This document shows positions 43,530 through 54,955 of a stretch of DNA of 64,000 nt, piece by piece. Within the stretch, counting starts at the first letter, position 1; every line of letters starts with the position of its first letter. The stretch lies in assembly GCA_029449235.1 (NCBI GenBank), contig JANATG010000009.1, forward strand, positions 930,001 to 994,000. Reading direction: 5' to 3'. A program made the position numbers and the translations under genes. This DNA is from Linnemannia schmuckeri (taxonomy: Eukaryota; Mortierellomycota; Mortierellomycetes; Mortierellales; Mortierellaceae). The notes under the pieces were generated by a model. That model made no database searches and was not told where the DNA came from. It was given only the letters and a program-made list of their open reading frames with translations.

Positions 43530-45711
43530 TTACTCGTCCTCATCGTCTGAAGCAATCAAAAACTCTTGAATCTGGGCACGCAAACTCTCTTGAGGATCCA
43601 CAGCTGTCCCCGAAGCCAACACGCCAGCGCCAGAACGGTGCTCAAATTCGTTCAAGGAGGCAAACCCCATCCGGTGAACAATCGTCTCGGCTACATAAGG
43701 AGGCAGCTCAAACGACGGAGAAGACTCGTTATTGTTGTCCTCCTGGCTCACCATCGACTTCAGGTCCAGATCACGCAGGTTTGTCAAACAGCCGTAGCAC
43801 AGGAGTGACGAGAACGGTGTCGATGAGGATGTAGCTGTTGTTGTCTGCCGAGTGGCGCAAGAAGGTTGCTGTGATGATGATGAGCAGCAGCCGCCTGCGC
43901 CAGTGGAGCAGCATCCATTTGATGTCTCGTTAACCTCGGTCTCTGCGCTATTGCTGCTGCTGGGGGCCGTGGTGGTGTCGAGTTCTCCTGGAGCAGTTGT
44001 CACTGTGATCCTACGCTTCCACTCCTGAACTCCAGCTTGCATAGGTCTAAAAAGTACAACGTAGTTAAATTATGAGGCAGAGTCAGCAAACAATCCGACT
44101 ATCATGCCAGCGCTCGCCACCACAACCGTTTGTGACAAACGCAAAGATAATGCTCCAATGGAGGACAGAACTTACCCAAGGCAAAGCGGGCACTTTTGAT
44201 CATAAGTAGCCTCAGGAGGCGTAAGCTTCGCAGCAGTCCTACACACAGTCGCCACAGTTGACGGAAACTCCTTATCTAACCCAGTAATGAACTCATCCGT
44301 CAACCTCCGGATAGACTTGATCTCAGCCTTCGTCTTCATGGTCCAGTCTAATTGAGCATGATGGTGCTCAATCAATTCCAGCCCATTAAGTCCACAAAAG
44401 GTATCCAACTCCTTGACAAGACAGTCCTTGAGAGGTCGAATCACCTTGCAGTCCTGAACCCAGCTCGACAAGAGCGAGGTTTCGTGAGGTAGCGAGTATC
44501 CACGTCCGATCGATGTCAGTTCAATGATCTGAATCGCTACACGGGTGGCGGAATCTCCGAGTGCCAGGATCGTGCATTGACCACGTTTGGCTAATTGGAT
44601 TAGAAGGCTGGATCGGAAATGTTGAAGGACTGTCTCCTTGGCTGTGAGTGTAGTACAAGCGCCTAACAGTGCCTTCAGCTTGTTAATCTTTTCCTGACGG
44701 CTCAGCCTGGATCCTTCCTCCTTATGTGCATTTGTTGCGGATGCAGGGATGATCCGAGAGAGCAGTTCTGGTGCCTGTCCTGATGTAGTCAATTGGTCCT
44801 TAGGGAGTGAAGTGATCAATGTCGCAACCGCCTCAAAGCACCGAGAATCCGTCCACTCTGGGTCATAGATATCCTCAATAGCTACTCCATGGAAACTGTA
44901 GCCGTATCCCTCAGCAATAGATCGCGCCTGCCCCATCGTCGATCCGGAAGAAGTGTCCTCCTGTGAATCCTGATCCTGGGCTGGCTCTAATAGGCAAGAC
45001 TCATCAATGTGGCACACATGGATGTCATTATAGATCTTGGGCTGTTTCTTGTTGGTAGCGACCTCTGGAGGCAAAGAGTGGAAGACGTCAAAGAGGTGGA
45101 TCAACGCCCTGTAGATTTATAAAAGGAGAGCGGTACAGGTAAACAATTTGTAGTCATCGTAATTTGATCCGCAGCATTGCATAAATGTAGACCCGAGTAT
45201 TACCTGGATGAGGGACCTCCTGAAAAGGCGAGCATCATATTCTCGGGCGTGATGACTCTGTACGGTCGGGCGTTACGAAGAGCAGTCCTGAACTTTGAGT
45301 CGAGTGCGATAAGGAAGCAAGGACTATAGAGGTTGGGATAGGTGATTCGGAGAAAAAAAGAAAGAAACAATATGTCAGCCTGTTCGTTTCGTCTGACAAA
45401 CGTGAGGAAACTTCTCAGCCTGAACAACTCGAAGAAGAAAAAAGCAAGAGCATACTCGCAGTATTCGGCGTATCGGACGGTAATAGTCGACTTTGCAGTC
45501 TTGCACTTGCAGCAAAACCCGGCATGCACTGCCCTGTCCTTCGCTATTTGTTTGTCGAATGATTGTAAAACAAAATGAATGAATGAATGGCAGAGCCAAA
45601 TTGTCCGAAGTCCTATAACAATCCATCTCTGAAGAAAAGAATGTGAATGAATATGTATATACCTCGCTTCTCGGCAACTGTCATGGTGGGTTCCTCGACT
45701 GAGCAGGACAT
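43530..45711 (-). CDS. NCS2: cytoplasmic tRNA 2-thiolation protein 2 (Ncs2/Ctu2)
   Basis: Minus-strand exons: 45711-45663, 45543-45456, 45323-45204, 45108-44176, 44046-43530; 568 aa. An N-terminal Cys cluster spans the first exon junctions (FCCKCKTAKSTITVRYAEYC then DPCFLIALDSKFRTAL). The nucleotide-binding segment NMMLAFSGGPSSRALIHLFD carries the SGG-type P-loop of the PP-loop ATPase fold, and two further Cys pairs occur at CPLCLGPM and CYGCLTNL near the C-terminus. With Ncs6/Ctu1 it forms the complex that 2-thiolates the wobble uridine of Lys, Glu and Gln tRNAs, taking sulfur from Urm1. A Ser/Thr/Cys-rich insert (near residues 415-465) is a local addition. Four introns read cleanly. The gene begins a run of four minus-strand genes. 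Confidence 0.88.
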
Positions 45712-45988
45712 GGTGGATTTGATTGTTGATGTGTCGATTAAGGTGCAGGTGTGAGAGAACAAAAAGACTGAGCCGCAAATCAGATCTTTTTTCTTTTACA
45801 AAAAAAAGCGCCACCACAAGGAAGCACCAAGCTCAACATGTCATGTGACGACTGGCGCCAAAAGGCAAAAAAGAGCGAAAAAACGAACGTTTTATGAATG
45901 CTTGCTTACGGCTACTTATGTCTCCCTATGAAAGACGGCTGGTGTCGGCACTGATAAGCCATTCGAGTTGACAGAGCGTGGATAAGTG

Positions 45989-46372
45989 TCAAAGAGAAAA
46001 CTCGATGGCGTCAACGTCGCTGCCCCTGAGGACCACCTTATCGTATGTTCCGAGTGGCGTCTGTAACCGGTTGATACGTATACGATGTTCTTGCGTGTCT
46101 GTTGCAATAAAAACACCATTCACCGGTTTACTACAAGAAGTTCAAATTGAAAGCGATAGAGAGGCATAGTTAGTGCTGTGTAGGAGGTTAGGGGCACAAA
46201 GTATGCAAAGCATGCCCTATGGTATTGGCAGCCAAGGAGAGCTTGTCCCTTCCACTCACCTATCCGGGATGGTGATCTTTGCGGGATAACTTTCTTGTGA
46301 AGCTGCTATCCAGAAGTGAAGGGACCGTTGGCGAAGTTCCATTGCAATCTCCGAATCAGTCTTGTCGCTCAT
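45989..46372 (-). CDS. Gemin7-like SMN-complex subunit
   Basis: Two exons on the minus strand, 46372-46260 and 46130-45989 (donor GTGAGT, acceptor TTGTAG), 84 aa. No single frame shows it. The first exon gives ELRQRSLHFWIAASQESYPA; the second gives VNGVFIATDTQEHRIRINRL then QTPLGTYDKVVLRGSDVDAI. This matches Gemin7 in layout: a leading helix, then an Sm-like fold with the L-H/Q-TPLG...LRG/C-D-I block. Gemin7 is part of the SMN complex that loads Sm rings on spliceosomal snRNAs. The human protein is longer at the N-terminus; here only the core is present. A short Sm-fold protein of another kind is the alternative. It sits 145 bases downstream of the BRCC36-type gene. Confidence 0.72.
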
Positions 46373-46516
46373 GGTCGAAATGGGGCAGGAAGTATGAAGA
46401 AGAGATGCATGAACAAGCAAAGAGACGAGGTGAACAAATTATGGTTTTGGTGGCGCATTTTTTATTTATTTCCTAAATTCATAATTCTGGAGCATACTTT
46501 CCACGCAGACATTCCA

Positions 46517-48651
46517 TTACTCGTCGGAAAAGTCTACAAGGTCCTTGCCTCCGCTCACAAATCTTGGTGATTTAAGCTGGTGCATCAAGGCTTGCTTTTG
46601 AGCTTGAAGCGCTTCCAGCTAATAAGAAGTGCAATCGGAGACTAGTTAGTCATTGCATTCAAACGCGAAATAAATACCAAAGAAAAGACCAAACATAACA
46701 TAAGGAGCATACCATGGACTGATTGTACTGTTCACGGTCCACAAGCATTTGAAGAGTGGGACCAACCAAGTTGTCGACGAGACTCGACAACGATTGCACA
46801 TAGACTCCAGAGTTGCGGATTAGAGTCATCCTGTCCGGCAACGACATGGCCTTGTGGTTGATCATCCTATGAGCAGTAAGGAATAATTAGGTCTCGATTA
46901 CACCGAAATGTTCGGTAACATTTCTCTCATTAAGAGACCCGTCTTTGGCTTCACAATCCTTACTTAGTGTTGAGCTCATCTGCAGGAATATCATCCATTG
47001 AGCCTCTGTCGTTCTTGCTCCGCTTAACAGCCTGTTCTTCACTGGAGTATTCATCTACTGGTGACATGACTGTATCGCCTTCCTGGTCTTTAGAGGAAGA
47101 TGATGAAAAGGAAAACGCCCTCGTAGGTGAAAAAGAAAAGAGCCGGCCGCCCTTGCCACCTTTGTTGGCGTTTCCCTTTGCAGCAGCAGGCGATGTGTTG
47201 GTAGCGGCGGATGTGGCGGATGCGGGTATAGACTTGTAGAAGGATTGGCGTTGTTCATCGAAAATGCGCTCTGGAATCTCCAGGAGCTTTGGAAGTGTCA
47301 AAGAGTCGAGTGGGTTCTCGTTCAAGACGCTGAATGGAAGCTTGATATGTTGGCATCTAAAGCCAGGGTGATTCTGGTTAAAATATGTGATGGGCATTGA
47401 ATTCATGGTCGAATCCCTCTGACGGTGGTATTGAGTAGAAGGGTTGCCTTACCCGTTATCATCTGGTCTTGATTGGAAGCATGTCACTTGGATCTTGTTG
47501 GACTAGAAGGCGGGAACGTAAGATCTATGTCAGCGTCAATTGCAACTTTAAAGGCTTACTCCCGAGCTTATACAAGTCTAAGACTGCGATCAGACATTCT
47601 CCTCACCAATTCGCTGTCCTTATTGAAGCAGGAGACAATCATCCCGATGAATCTCGAGTCCATGAGTTGTTGTGAGAGCTGTGTCCTGAGATCTATCAGA
47701 GAAATATACCGTGAACTGTCAGTTGTAAAACCGTGGTTGATTTCCACATTAACTATCCACCTCGCACAACAAACTCCTTGCACAAGTGTACATACCGACG
47801 TGAGAGGGAAACACGGTAATGTGTGGATGGCTATGATACTGTTGAGCGGAACAAATTGTTAATGGACATGTCCATGTTCCTTCAGTATCCATGCTCAAAA
47901 TGCTCAAGGTCATCCATGCTACTCCTGTGTAAGTATCTTACCCATCCGATGACGCGTGTAGTCTTTCCTGTCGCCTTTGTAATCTCCTACAAATCACAAA
48001 ATAAAATCACTGTTAAAAAAAGGCTTGGCGGTCAGTGAAGTCTTCAAATACACAACAACATCCTCGGTCGACAAGTCTTACGTACCTCTGCTTCGATGGC
48101 TGCCATGGTAAGCTGCTCAGGACCAATCTCAACGCGATCTTTCCGCTTTTCGGAGCGTGTCAGCAGTGACACTCCGTCAACCCTGGCAATCTCTGTTGTG
48201 CCTTCTGTCTAGCAAAGCCGTCAAAAGAGGTATCGATATTACTATCAGTATTCCTTGCTGAAAACGATACACTCTTTCTCGTAACAAAACGTCTGTGCTC
48301 GCCGTTTGTTGTATTGCATTTCGCTCGCCATGTGTCCATGCAAAGGCTTTCGACTTACAATCCAGTCGCCCATGAGCATACCCATGATTTCCTCCTATAA
48401 AGAGATAACAGTCGACGTGATTAGGTGTCTGTGTGCGTTGACGCTGAGCGTTTGCAAGGCCGTATGTTGATGCCAAGCGTTTTTTGTTTTTTTATTTTTT
48501 TTTTGTTACTGTCAGAGTTAAAAACCTTTTCTGTGGAGAGAGCATGGGCGAGGAGGATGTGGAGAACGTTTGACTGGACAAGGACGCGCGACAGTGTTGC
48601 TGAGCGAGGCACATTGTCGAGGTGGAATGGGTTTGTGCTGTAGTTTGACAT
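46517..48651 (-). CDS. BRCC36-type JAMM/MPN+ deubiquitinase
   Basis: Ten minus-strand exons: 48651-48526, 48394-48359, 48208-48086, 47986-47942, 47838-47796, 47692-47607, 47502-47453, 47416-46964, 46866-46713, 46618-46517; 405 aa. The metalloprotease signature is complete: Glu in EEIMGMLMGDW (residues 43-44), then YHSHPHITVFPSHVD with H112, H114, S122 and D125 (H-x-H-P-x6-S-x2-D). RVDGV, VEIGPEQLTMAAIEAE and RVIGW are also BRCC36-like, as is the C-terminal half (ELPK-like LTLPKLLEIPERIFDEQRQS, then a helix with ALQAQKQALM). BRCC36 removes Lys63-linked ubiquitin in the BRCA1-A and BRISC complexes. CSN5 and Rpn11 are the nearest alternatives, but the HITVFPSHVDLRTQ segment favours BRCC36. A Ser/Lys-rich loop of about 65 residues is inserted before the last helices. 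Several donors are weak (GTTTTT, GTGAGG). Confidence 0.85.
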
Positions 48652-48728
48652 TGTTCAAGGTAAGAACGAGGCAGCAGCCGACGAAAGGGACAAGGTTAAA
48701 AATAAAAGAAAAGAATAGCCCAAATGAT

Positions 48729-50173
48729 TTATTTCGCTTGAGCAGGAGTGCGAGCGTGATTCCACCTCACGCAGTCATCAAATTTGACCGTCTTGCCACC
48801 AAACACATCCAGCGCACTTCCGTAAGTCAGATCAACCTTGCCGCTCGACAGTCTGTCAACAAGCTCCAAATCACCAAATGCATTCGCACCTCCAGCGTAC
48901 GTCGTAGGAATCGAGGTCCACTCGCCCAACGCTATAATTCACATCATGAAGATTGTATTAGTACGTGACATTGGGCACGGCAACATTAGAAAGGGAAGGA
49001 GTAAACAAAAGGAAGCAAGGCTTGTTACCTTTGACAAGATCCTCGTCGATGCCTTTGCACAAGCCTTCGACATCGGCAGCATGGACCAAGAATTCTGAAC
49101 AGTACTTGGCCAAGACGTCCAGAGACTCCTTGTTGACCTTCATATCGGTCATGGTCTGCCACTTGTCCATGGCAACGATCCATTCTGCGCCTCGCTTCCT
49201 GCAGCTGACATCAACCACCAAGCGGTCTTTGCCTACCGCCTCGGAAATGGCCTGTAACCGCTCCAACGAGAATGTGGCTCCTGGAAACAGATACGATGTC
49301 ACAATGACCTATATACAAAGTAACGCCACCCAAGTAGAGACTCTGTCAGCTCAATGAGCGAAATTCCAAAGGACCAAAACGTAGTGGCATGAGCATTCCA
49401 AGAAAAGAACAAAGACAGCCTCATCTTTAGTGCATTATATATGTGGCTCTCACCTTGGCAGCTCCGGCATCAATCCAGAACTGGGCATTATCGAGAGTGA
49501 TACCTCCCCCTACTTGGAGTCCATCTAGGAGGCATCGTTTATTGCATAGTAGGCCAATCGGAGAAGCAAGCACAAGTTAATAAAAGCAATATAAAATAGC
49601 TCCTGCATTATCTCTCTCTTTTTTTCCTAATATCTGCAAGGCTGCTGAGGGGTTTTTTTATAGATAGAGAAAAGAAAAACAAGGAAAACAATTACCTGGC
49701 CAAGTGCGGAGACACTCCTTTGCAGCATCGTCATTCCCAGGACCGAGTTTAATGACATGGGCTCCTGTGAGATTGTGCTTTCGATAAAGGTCGGCGTAGT
49801 AGCTTGGCGGTTCACTGGTTGATGTTGAGAGAAATGAAAGAATAGAACAATTGAGTGAGTGAATGAGAGCGAAATACCAGACGAACGGAGAAACGGGATA
49901 GGGAAATAATAGTTGTCGAGAAGTGAGTGAGCAGCAAGCATACGACTATAGGAGTGCATCCAGTGCTATTGAGCCACCCATTTGCCTTGTTGGATACAGT
50001 GAGTGATCGAGAATATGAAGGAATGCGCACCTGGAGACAAAGTTGGTCTTGAGTTGGGATTCGTCCTTGTCGTTCAATGAGCCGCCGACGATCTGTTTGA
50101 CCTGACCTGAATGCAAGTCAATGCAAGGTCTGAATGCAGTGCGTGATTGAGGAGAGGTCATTCCTGATGTCAT
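48729..50173 (-). CDS. HIS6: HIS6, ProFAR isomerase (HisA-type) of histidine synthesis
   Basis: Minus-strand exons: 50173-50031, 49814-49696, 49524-49454, 49308-49029, 48931-48729; 271 aa. The protein opens with FRPCIDLHSGQVKQIVGGSL, carrying the first catalytic Asp, then YADLYRKHNLTGAHVIKLGP, LQVGGGITLDNAQFWIDAGA, VIVTSYLFPGATF, DRLVVDVSCRKRG, and a late TTYAGGANAFGDLELVDRLS phosphate-binding loop: the beta/alpha barrel order of eukaryotic HisA homologues. The enzyme isomerises ProFAR to PRFAR, the fourth step of histidine synthesis. The length is close to other fungal HIS6 proteins (about 260). A second Met five codons in is an equally possible start. Stop codon lies only 77 bases from the BRCC36-type start. 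Confidence 0.92.
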
Positions 50174-51270
50174 TGTTGGCGTGGAGGTGGTTAGTGGCAA
50201 AATAAAAGAAAGAAAGAACGAGAAGATAGTTGATAACAATGAAAAGGAAAGAAAAGAAAGGACAAAAAAAATCCTCCGGGAGTCCCTGACTCATCCAAAA
50301 GGGACCCTTTTCATCCTCTTCATATCCCCAGTCCCAAAATGGGGTTGTCGATCAGATAACTCACATAATGTTGATGCAAGTGATATTTTGTTGACTTGCA
50401 ACTGCATGCAACTGTTGAAGCGCCACTGATTCTCGTTGTCCCTGGTTTCCAATGGCCTCTTTTTAGCTGGTGTTGTTGTTGATCTGTCTCGTCAACAACA
50501 ACATGGCGCACTGTCCCCGCCTCTCCTGTCATCGAAAAGACGACAAAGCGAGCAATTGCGTCCTTCTCATACAGAAACACAAAAGGAACGACGCGTCTCC
50601 CATCTTCTTCTCTTGTGCTTGTATTTTGTACCTACATGGTCGAGTAGGATGTTGCCATTTATTCACTCACTCCACTCACTCCACTCCACTCCACATTTTT
50701 TTTTTTTATTCAATTGATGAATACATATAGGGGTGGAGTGTGTCCTTCCAGGCTGTAGCATACTACATGCTATATGTGTGTCTCTGAATCGTTTATGTGA
50801 AATAGTATGCTCTCCTGTGTACTTCCATTGAATTGTGCCTGCTACTGCGTCTACTCTTCGTTCCTCTTGTTAATTATTCTTGCGCACGCTCAGTCTTTTT
50901 TTTTTTTCTTCTTACCTTCTTTTTCTTTCCTTCTTGCGAGAGGGTTCTTTTTTCTGTCCACCCGTTTCGCTTTTTCTTTCTTCCTGCCGCATCCCATCCT
51001 ACTCTTCTCACTTTTTCTTTTTTATTATTCTTATCTTCATTCTTCTCTCCCTTTCTTCTTCTCATCCAATTCATTTGTCATCCCTCAATTCTTCTCTCTT
51101 ACTCATCACACCTCACTTTCTCTCTCATCTCTTCCTCCCTTATCGACATTCACCACCCCGACAGTCGGCTCCAAACAACCACTCCAAAAGAATAAAATCC
51201 CAAAAGAAGCGTCGCCGTGTATTGCTCGCTCGATATCGCAACACAAAAATCCTCATCGACACCACACCAG
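50174..51270. other. 1.1-kb divergent intergenic region
   Basis: Between HIS6 (-) and the N-myristoylated protein gene (+). Sequence 50870-51150 is almost pure C/T, a strong pyrimidine leader. Open frames across it translate to Phe/Ser/Leu repeats only. No other gene seen. Confidence 0.55.
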
Positions 51271-54200
51271 ATGGGAAACGTCTCCTCAAAGCACCTACCA
51301 GATAACAATTCTCTCCTTTCAACACCCTCTTCTTCCTTCTCGACTACGCCTGCTGCAGGAGTCCGCTCCACAGCTCCCGCAGATACACCAGCATCATTAT
51401 CATCCTCAACTGCCGATTCGCCTTCAAAAGACACAGAAAAAACAACAACAACAGTGGCAAACGCACATCGATCCTCTGTTTCTTTCTCTCCTGCTACACT
51501 TGCCTCTCCTTCCACCACTTCAATTGCCTCTCCTCCTACTCGACGTATCCCACCCTCAACCCCCCAGTTCACCCTCCATCCCAACAACGACAGTGACACT
51601 AAGGGCAACAACAGTAACAGAAGCAACAACAACATCCATATCCACAGCGGAAACGACAATGATCCTGCCTCCGTTGTCAACAGTCCTCATAGCATAGAAC
51701 CGACAACCTCCTCCCCCTCCTCCTCCTCCTCCTCCAGCCCTTCTTTCAATACCTCCATGCCCTCTCCAACCCCTGTCTCACTGTTGGACAAACCTCTACC
51801 GGCCTCGCCTGCCACAGCGTCGGCAAGCCTTCTTTCTCCTTCTGCTTTTCCCAACCAAGAGACAGTCAAACCCCGTCCAGACGACACGAATCTCAATGCT
51901 CACCAGCACCCTGGCCTCAGCAGCTCAGGCTCAAGGATTGGCGGAAGAGTGAACTCTCTCTCCCAGCAGAGCATGCACTCTCAGTCATCCTTGTCGGGAA
52001 GTATCACCAGCAACAGCAGCGGAAGCAGCAGTGGTCACGGCAGTGGAACAAGCGGCAGTGGGAGTGCCATGAGAAGCCACAACAGCAGCGCCAACACGGT
52101 CACGACTAGAACAACGTCGATTAGCGGAGGCCCCACCGAATCAGTGGGTCAGCTCAGCCTACAACGATTCCCAACGGGCGAGAGCGAGTATAAGGTCAGG
52201 CCAGTGTCGGCCTCGGGTTCGAGCACGAGTCAAGGCCTCGGCGCCCAGACCAAGGCTTCGCGAACAACCTCGATGGTCTCTACTTCTTCGGCCCGATCTT
52301 CTTCCGGTAGCTCTGGATTTAAATTTTCCTTCAAGCCTTTACTCTACAACCATGGCAATGACAGCAAACAGCAACAACACCTCTATCACCACCACAATGG
52401 AAGTAGTCCCGCGACCTCGCCCAATGGTCATCATCAAGCCCTTGACTCCTTTGCCAACTCGCCCTTTCCTGCCATCCTTATGTCGATCAAACTGCCTCAG
52501 TCGCTACTGGACAAGTATGTGATCGATCAGGAGAGCTTTCGTCAAGGCAAGGGTGTCTGGGGAATCGGGAAGTATAGTTGGACCATTACGGTGCTCTCCA
52601 GGGCCAATGGCAAGAAGGTAAGGAGACTAAAGGATTGGACGTTTCATTTTTTTTTCAGGGATCGCTGTCAGGATAGCAACAGGGTTCAGATTGTTGTCTT
52701 TCAATGCTGTTTGTCTCTCTTGCATCTGACGCTAACGTGGTGTCTGTTTCCTCTTATTGGTAATCTCATCATTGACCCTCTTCGTTCGAGCAGTATGTGA
52801 TCAAGAGAGTCTCAAAGTCGCTTTTGCCACCCTCGGCGTATTATCATTATCCGACCACCGCGCATCGACTGTGCACCTGCCCAGCCTGCAAATCTCTCAG
52901 AGAGCAATTGCTTCTAACAGGTCAATTGCCCGACAACGAGCTCGAGAACCTTCAAGAAGTGCTCGTCATCCACAACAAAGGTCGCAAGAAAGATTTGCCT
53001 CAACTCCCGCCATCATCTCCGCAGCAATCCCGTCAGCATCAGCCACAACGACCGCTATCGGCCTCCTCTATCTCCTCACCCACTACCAGCAACAACAATA
53101 CAAAGGAGAGCAAGGACAAGCAGCGGAGATCGTTCAACCTCTACAGTTGTCACAATGCCAGCGCCCCCAACCACACGTCCAAATTCTCAGCGTTCAGTCC
53201 CATCACAACACCACAAGATACCCCCGTCAACTCTCGACCCTCGACACCTGCCCCTTCCCCTTTACGCATACTGTCGACCCCCCCTCCTCCTCTTTCTTCT
53301 TCCACCCTTACGTCTTCTTCTCCACTTCTTGCACTTCCTGCCGGCCATGGGAAAATCCACACCAGCACTAGCAAAAGCCAAACCGCACAGTCCTCTTTGA
53401 TCCCTTCTCCTTCTCCATTGTTGCCCGCCGAGACGCCGCTTTCTTGGTCACAAAAGACGGGAGATACAATGGTTTCACAAGGACGACCGACCGACCCTTC
53501 CCGCCACTATCAGCAACAGGATGCACTTAGGAGTCCTGGAATCCCACCGCGATCAGCGGGGACATCTTCCTCAAGTCAGCGAACAAGACCCACCCTTCAG
53601 AGACACGCCTCTACACCCAACATGTCTCGTGCCGTCACCGGTCTGGATGTATTGGAAACAGATCCGGCGCGATTGGATCAATTGAAACAACTCTCACAAC
53701 TTGGGAATCATGGCGGTGGAAGCGGTGGAGGAGGAGTCATATCATTTGGTAGGGATCGGGATTACCGAAAGGAAACGGACTCGCGACTGGCTCCATTGAG
53801 AGGCGATCGACCTCTGTCCGACTCACCGCTCAGCATGACGATGACGATGCAGGCATTGTATGAGGGCACGCTTGGGAACGGAGTAGACGGACACCACCAG
53901 GATCTCGCCGACGGCGACAGCAGGGAAGCGAATGTCGAGTACGGAAGGACACCGACGACGACACACTCCGCTCTGCGTCTTCAGACATCGATGGTCACAG
54001 CAGAGAGGAAAGTGAGCCCGTTTGATACCAACGATGGAGAGTTCAAGCAGATGGAAGCAGAGTCTCCAGAATCTTCGACAGCTCGAGCTCGCGGTGGAGC
54101 AAGATCGGCGCCACTGATGTTCACACCGCCACCACACGCTCTGCCTATGGAACTCGTACTCTTGCAGACGTACAATGATTCAGATCATCTGCCTGAGCAC

Positions 54201-54653
54201 CACGAATGGACACAAGATGAGGACTATTGGTACTATGTGACCAAGGCTCATGGCGTGAGGAGGCGAAAGCTGAAAAAGGTCAGCAGCTGGTGGTTGGATT
54301 TGAGTAGCCTTGGAGGCGCCCTCTTGTCAGCCGGATCGTCATCTTCGCGTGAGCCGATTGCGACGGGACCTATTTACAATATGGGACGAGCTCCAGGAAC
54401 AAGCTCAACCAGCACGACACCCCACGCGTCATCTCCACTTTCGTCCGAGCTGGCTCTGGCGAGTCCTTCTTTGATGGCGACGGATACGACGAGGCGAACT
54501 CATGCACCCAAGGAGTCGATCTCGTCGATGGCCAGCCAGGAGACTGTGAATACCAACTCTGCGGCCTTTAAACGTCAGAGTTCGCCTAGGAACAGTACCA
54601 GCCTCATGGGCAAGTACTACTATGTCGACTGGGACGAATACTTGTCACTGTGA
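51271..54653 (+). CDS. predicted N-myristoylated protein with kinase-N-lobe-like patch, function unknown
   Basis: Exons 51271-52617 and 52794-54653 (donor gtaagg), about 1068 aa. I start at 51271, not the in-frame codon at 51217, because MGNVSSKHLP is a classic N-myristoylation signal (Gly2, Ser6, Lys7). Residues ~10-400 are Ser/Thr/Pro/Asn-rich and surely disordered. One conserved-looking block lies at ~405-490: LPQSLLDKYVIDQESF, GKGVWGIGKYSWTITVL, then NGKKYVIKRVSKSLLPPSAY and a HRLCTCPACKSLREQ cysteine cluster. Gly-rich loop, beta strand and VIK resemble strands 1-3 of a protein kinase, but no catalytic loop or DFG follows. The rest is disordered except short blocks near the end (WTQDEDYWYYVTKAHGVRRR and YYYVDWDEYLSL). 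Membrane-attached signalling scaffold is a guess. Confidence 0.7.
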
Positions 54654-54955
54654 GGACTGTCCTCAGTTTCAGTCATTGTTTTTATTGTTTTCCTTGTATC
54701 TTCCCCTCTCGTTTGTAGACAGTCTTTCATCTCTTTTTTTTTGTTTAGTCATTACGATACCCTGTTGGATTGCATGCTTTTTTCTGTATGTCTGTTTAAC
54801 AACTTTTTGCGAGCAAAAAACTGTACAAAAAAAAACTATTCTTATTTCATACATCAAGAGTTTGTTCATGGTACTATTTGTTTATTCGTGAAATGCTATT
54901 TCTATTTCTTTGATCGATTCTGGACGCGAGTGAGAAAGAAAAAAAAAAAAAAAGA

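Noticed and set aside
50807..51697. 296-codon open frame upstream of and overlapping the myristoylated protein
   Set aside because: Phe/Ser/Leu-rich product of the pyrimidine leader; the overlapping frame has the myristoylation start and continues across a proper splice site.
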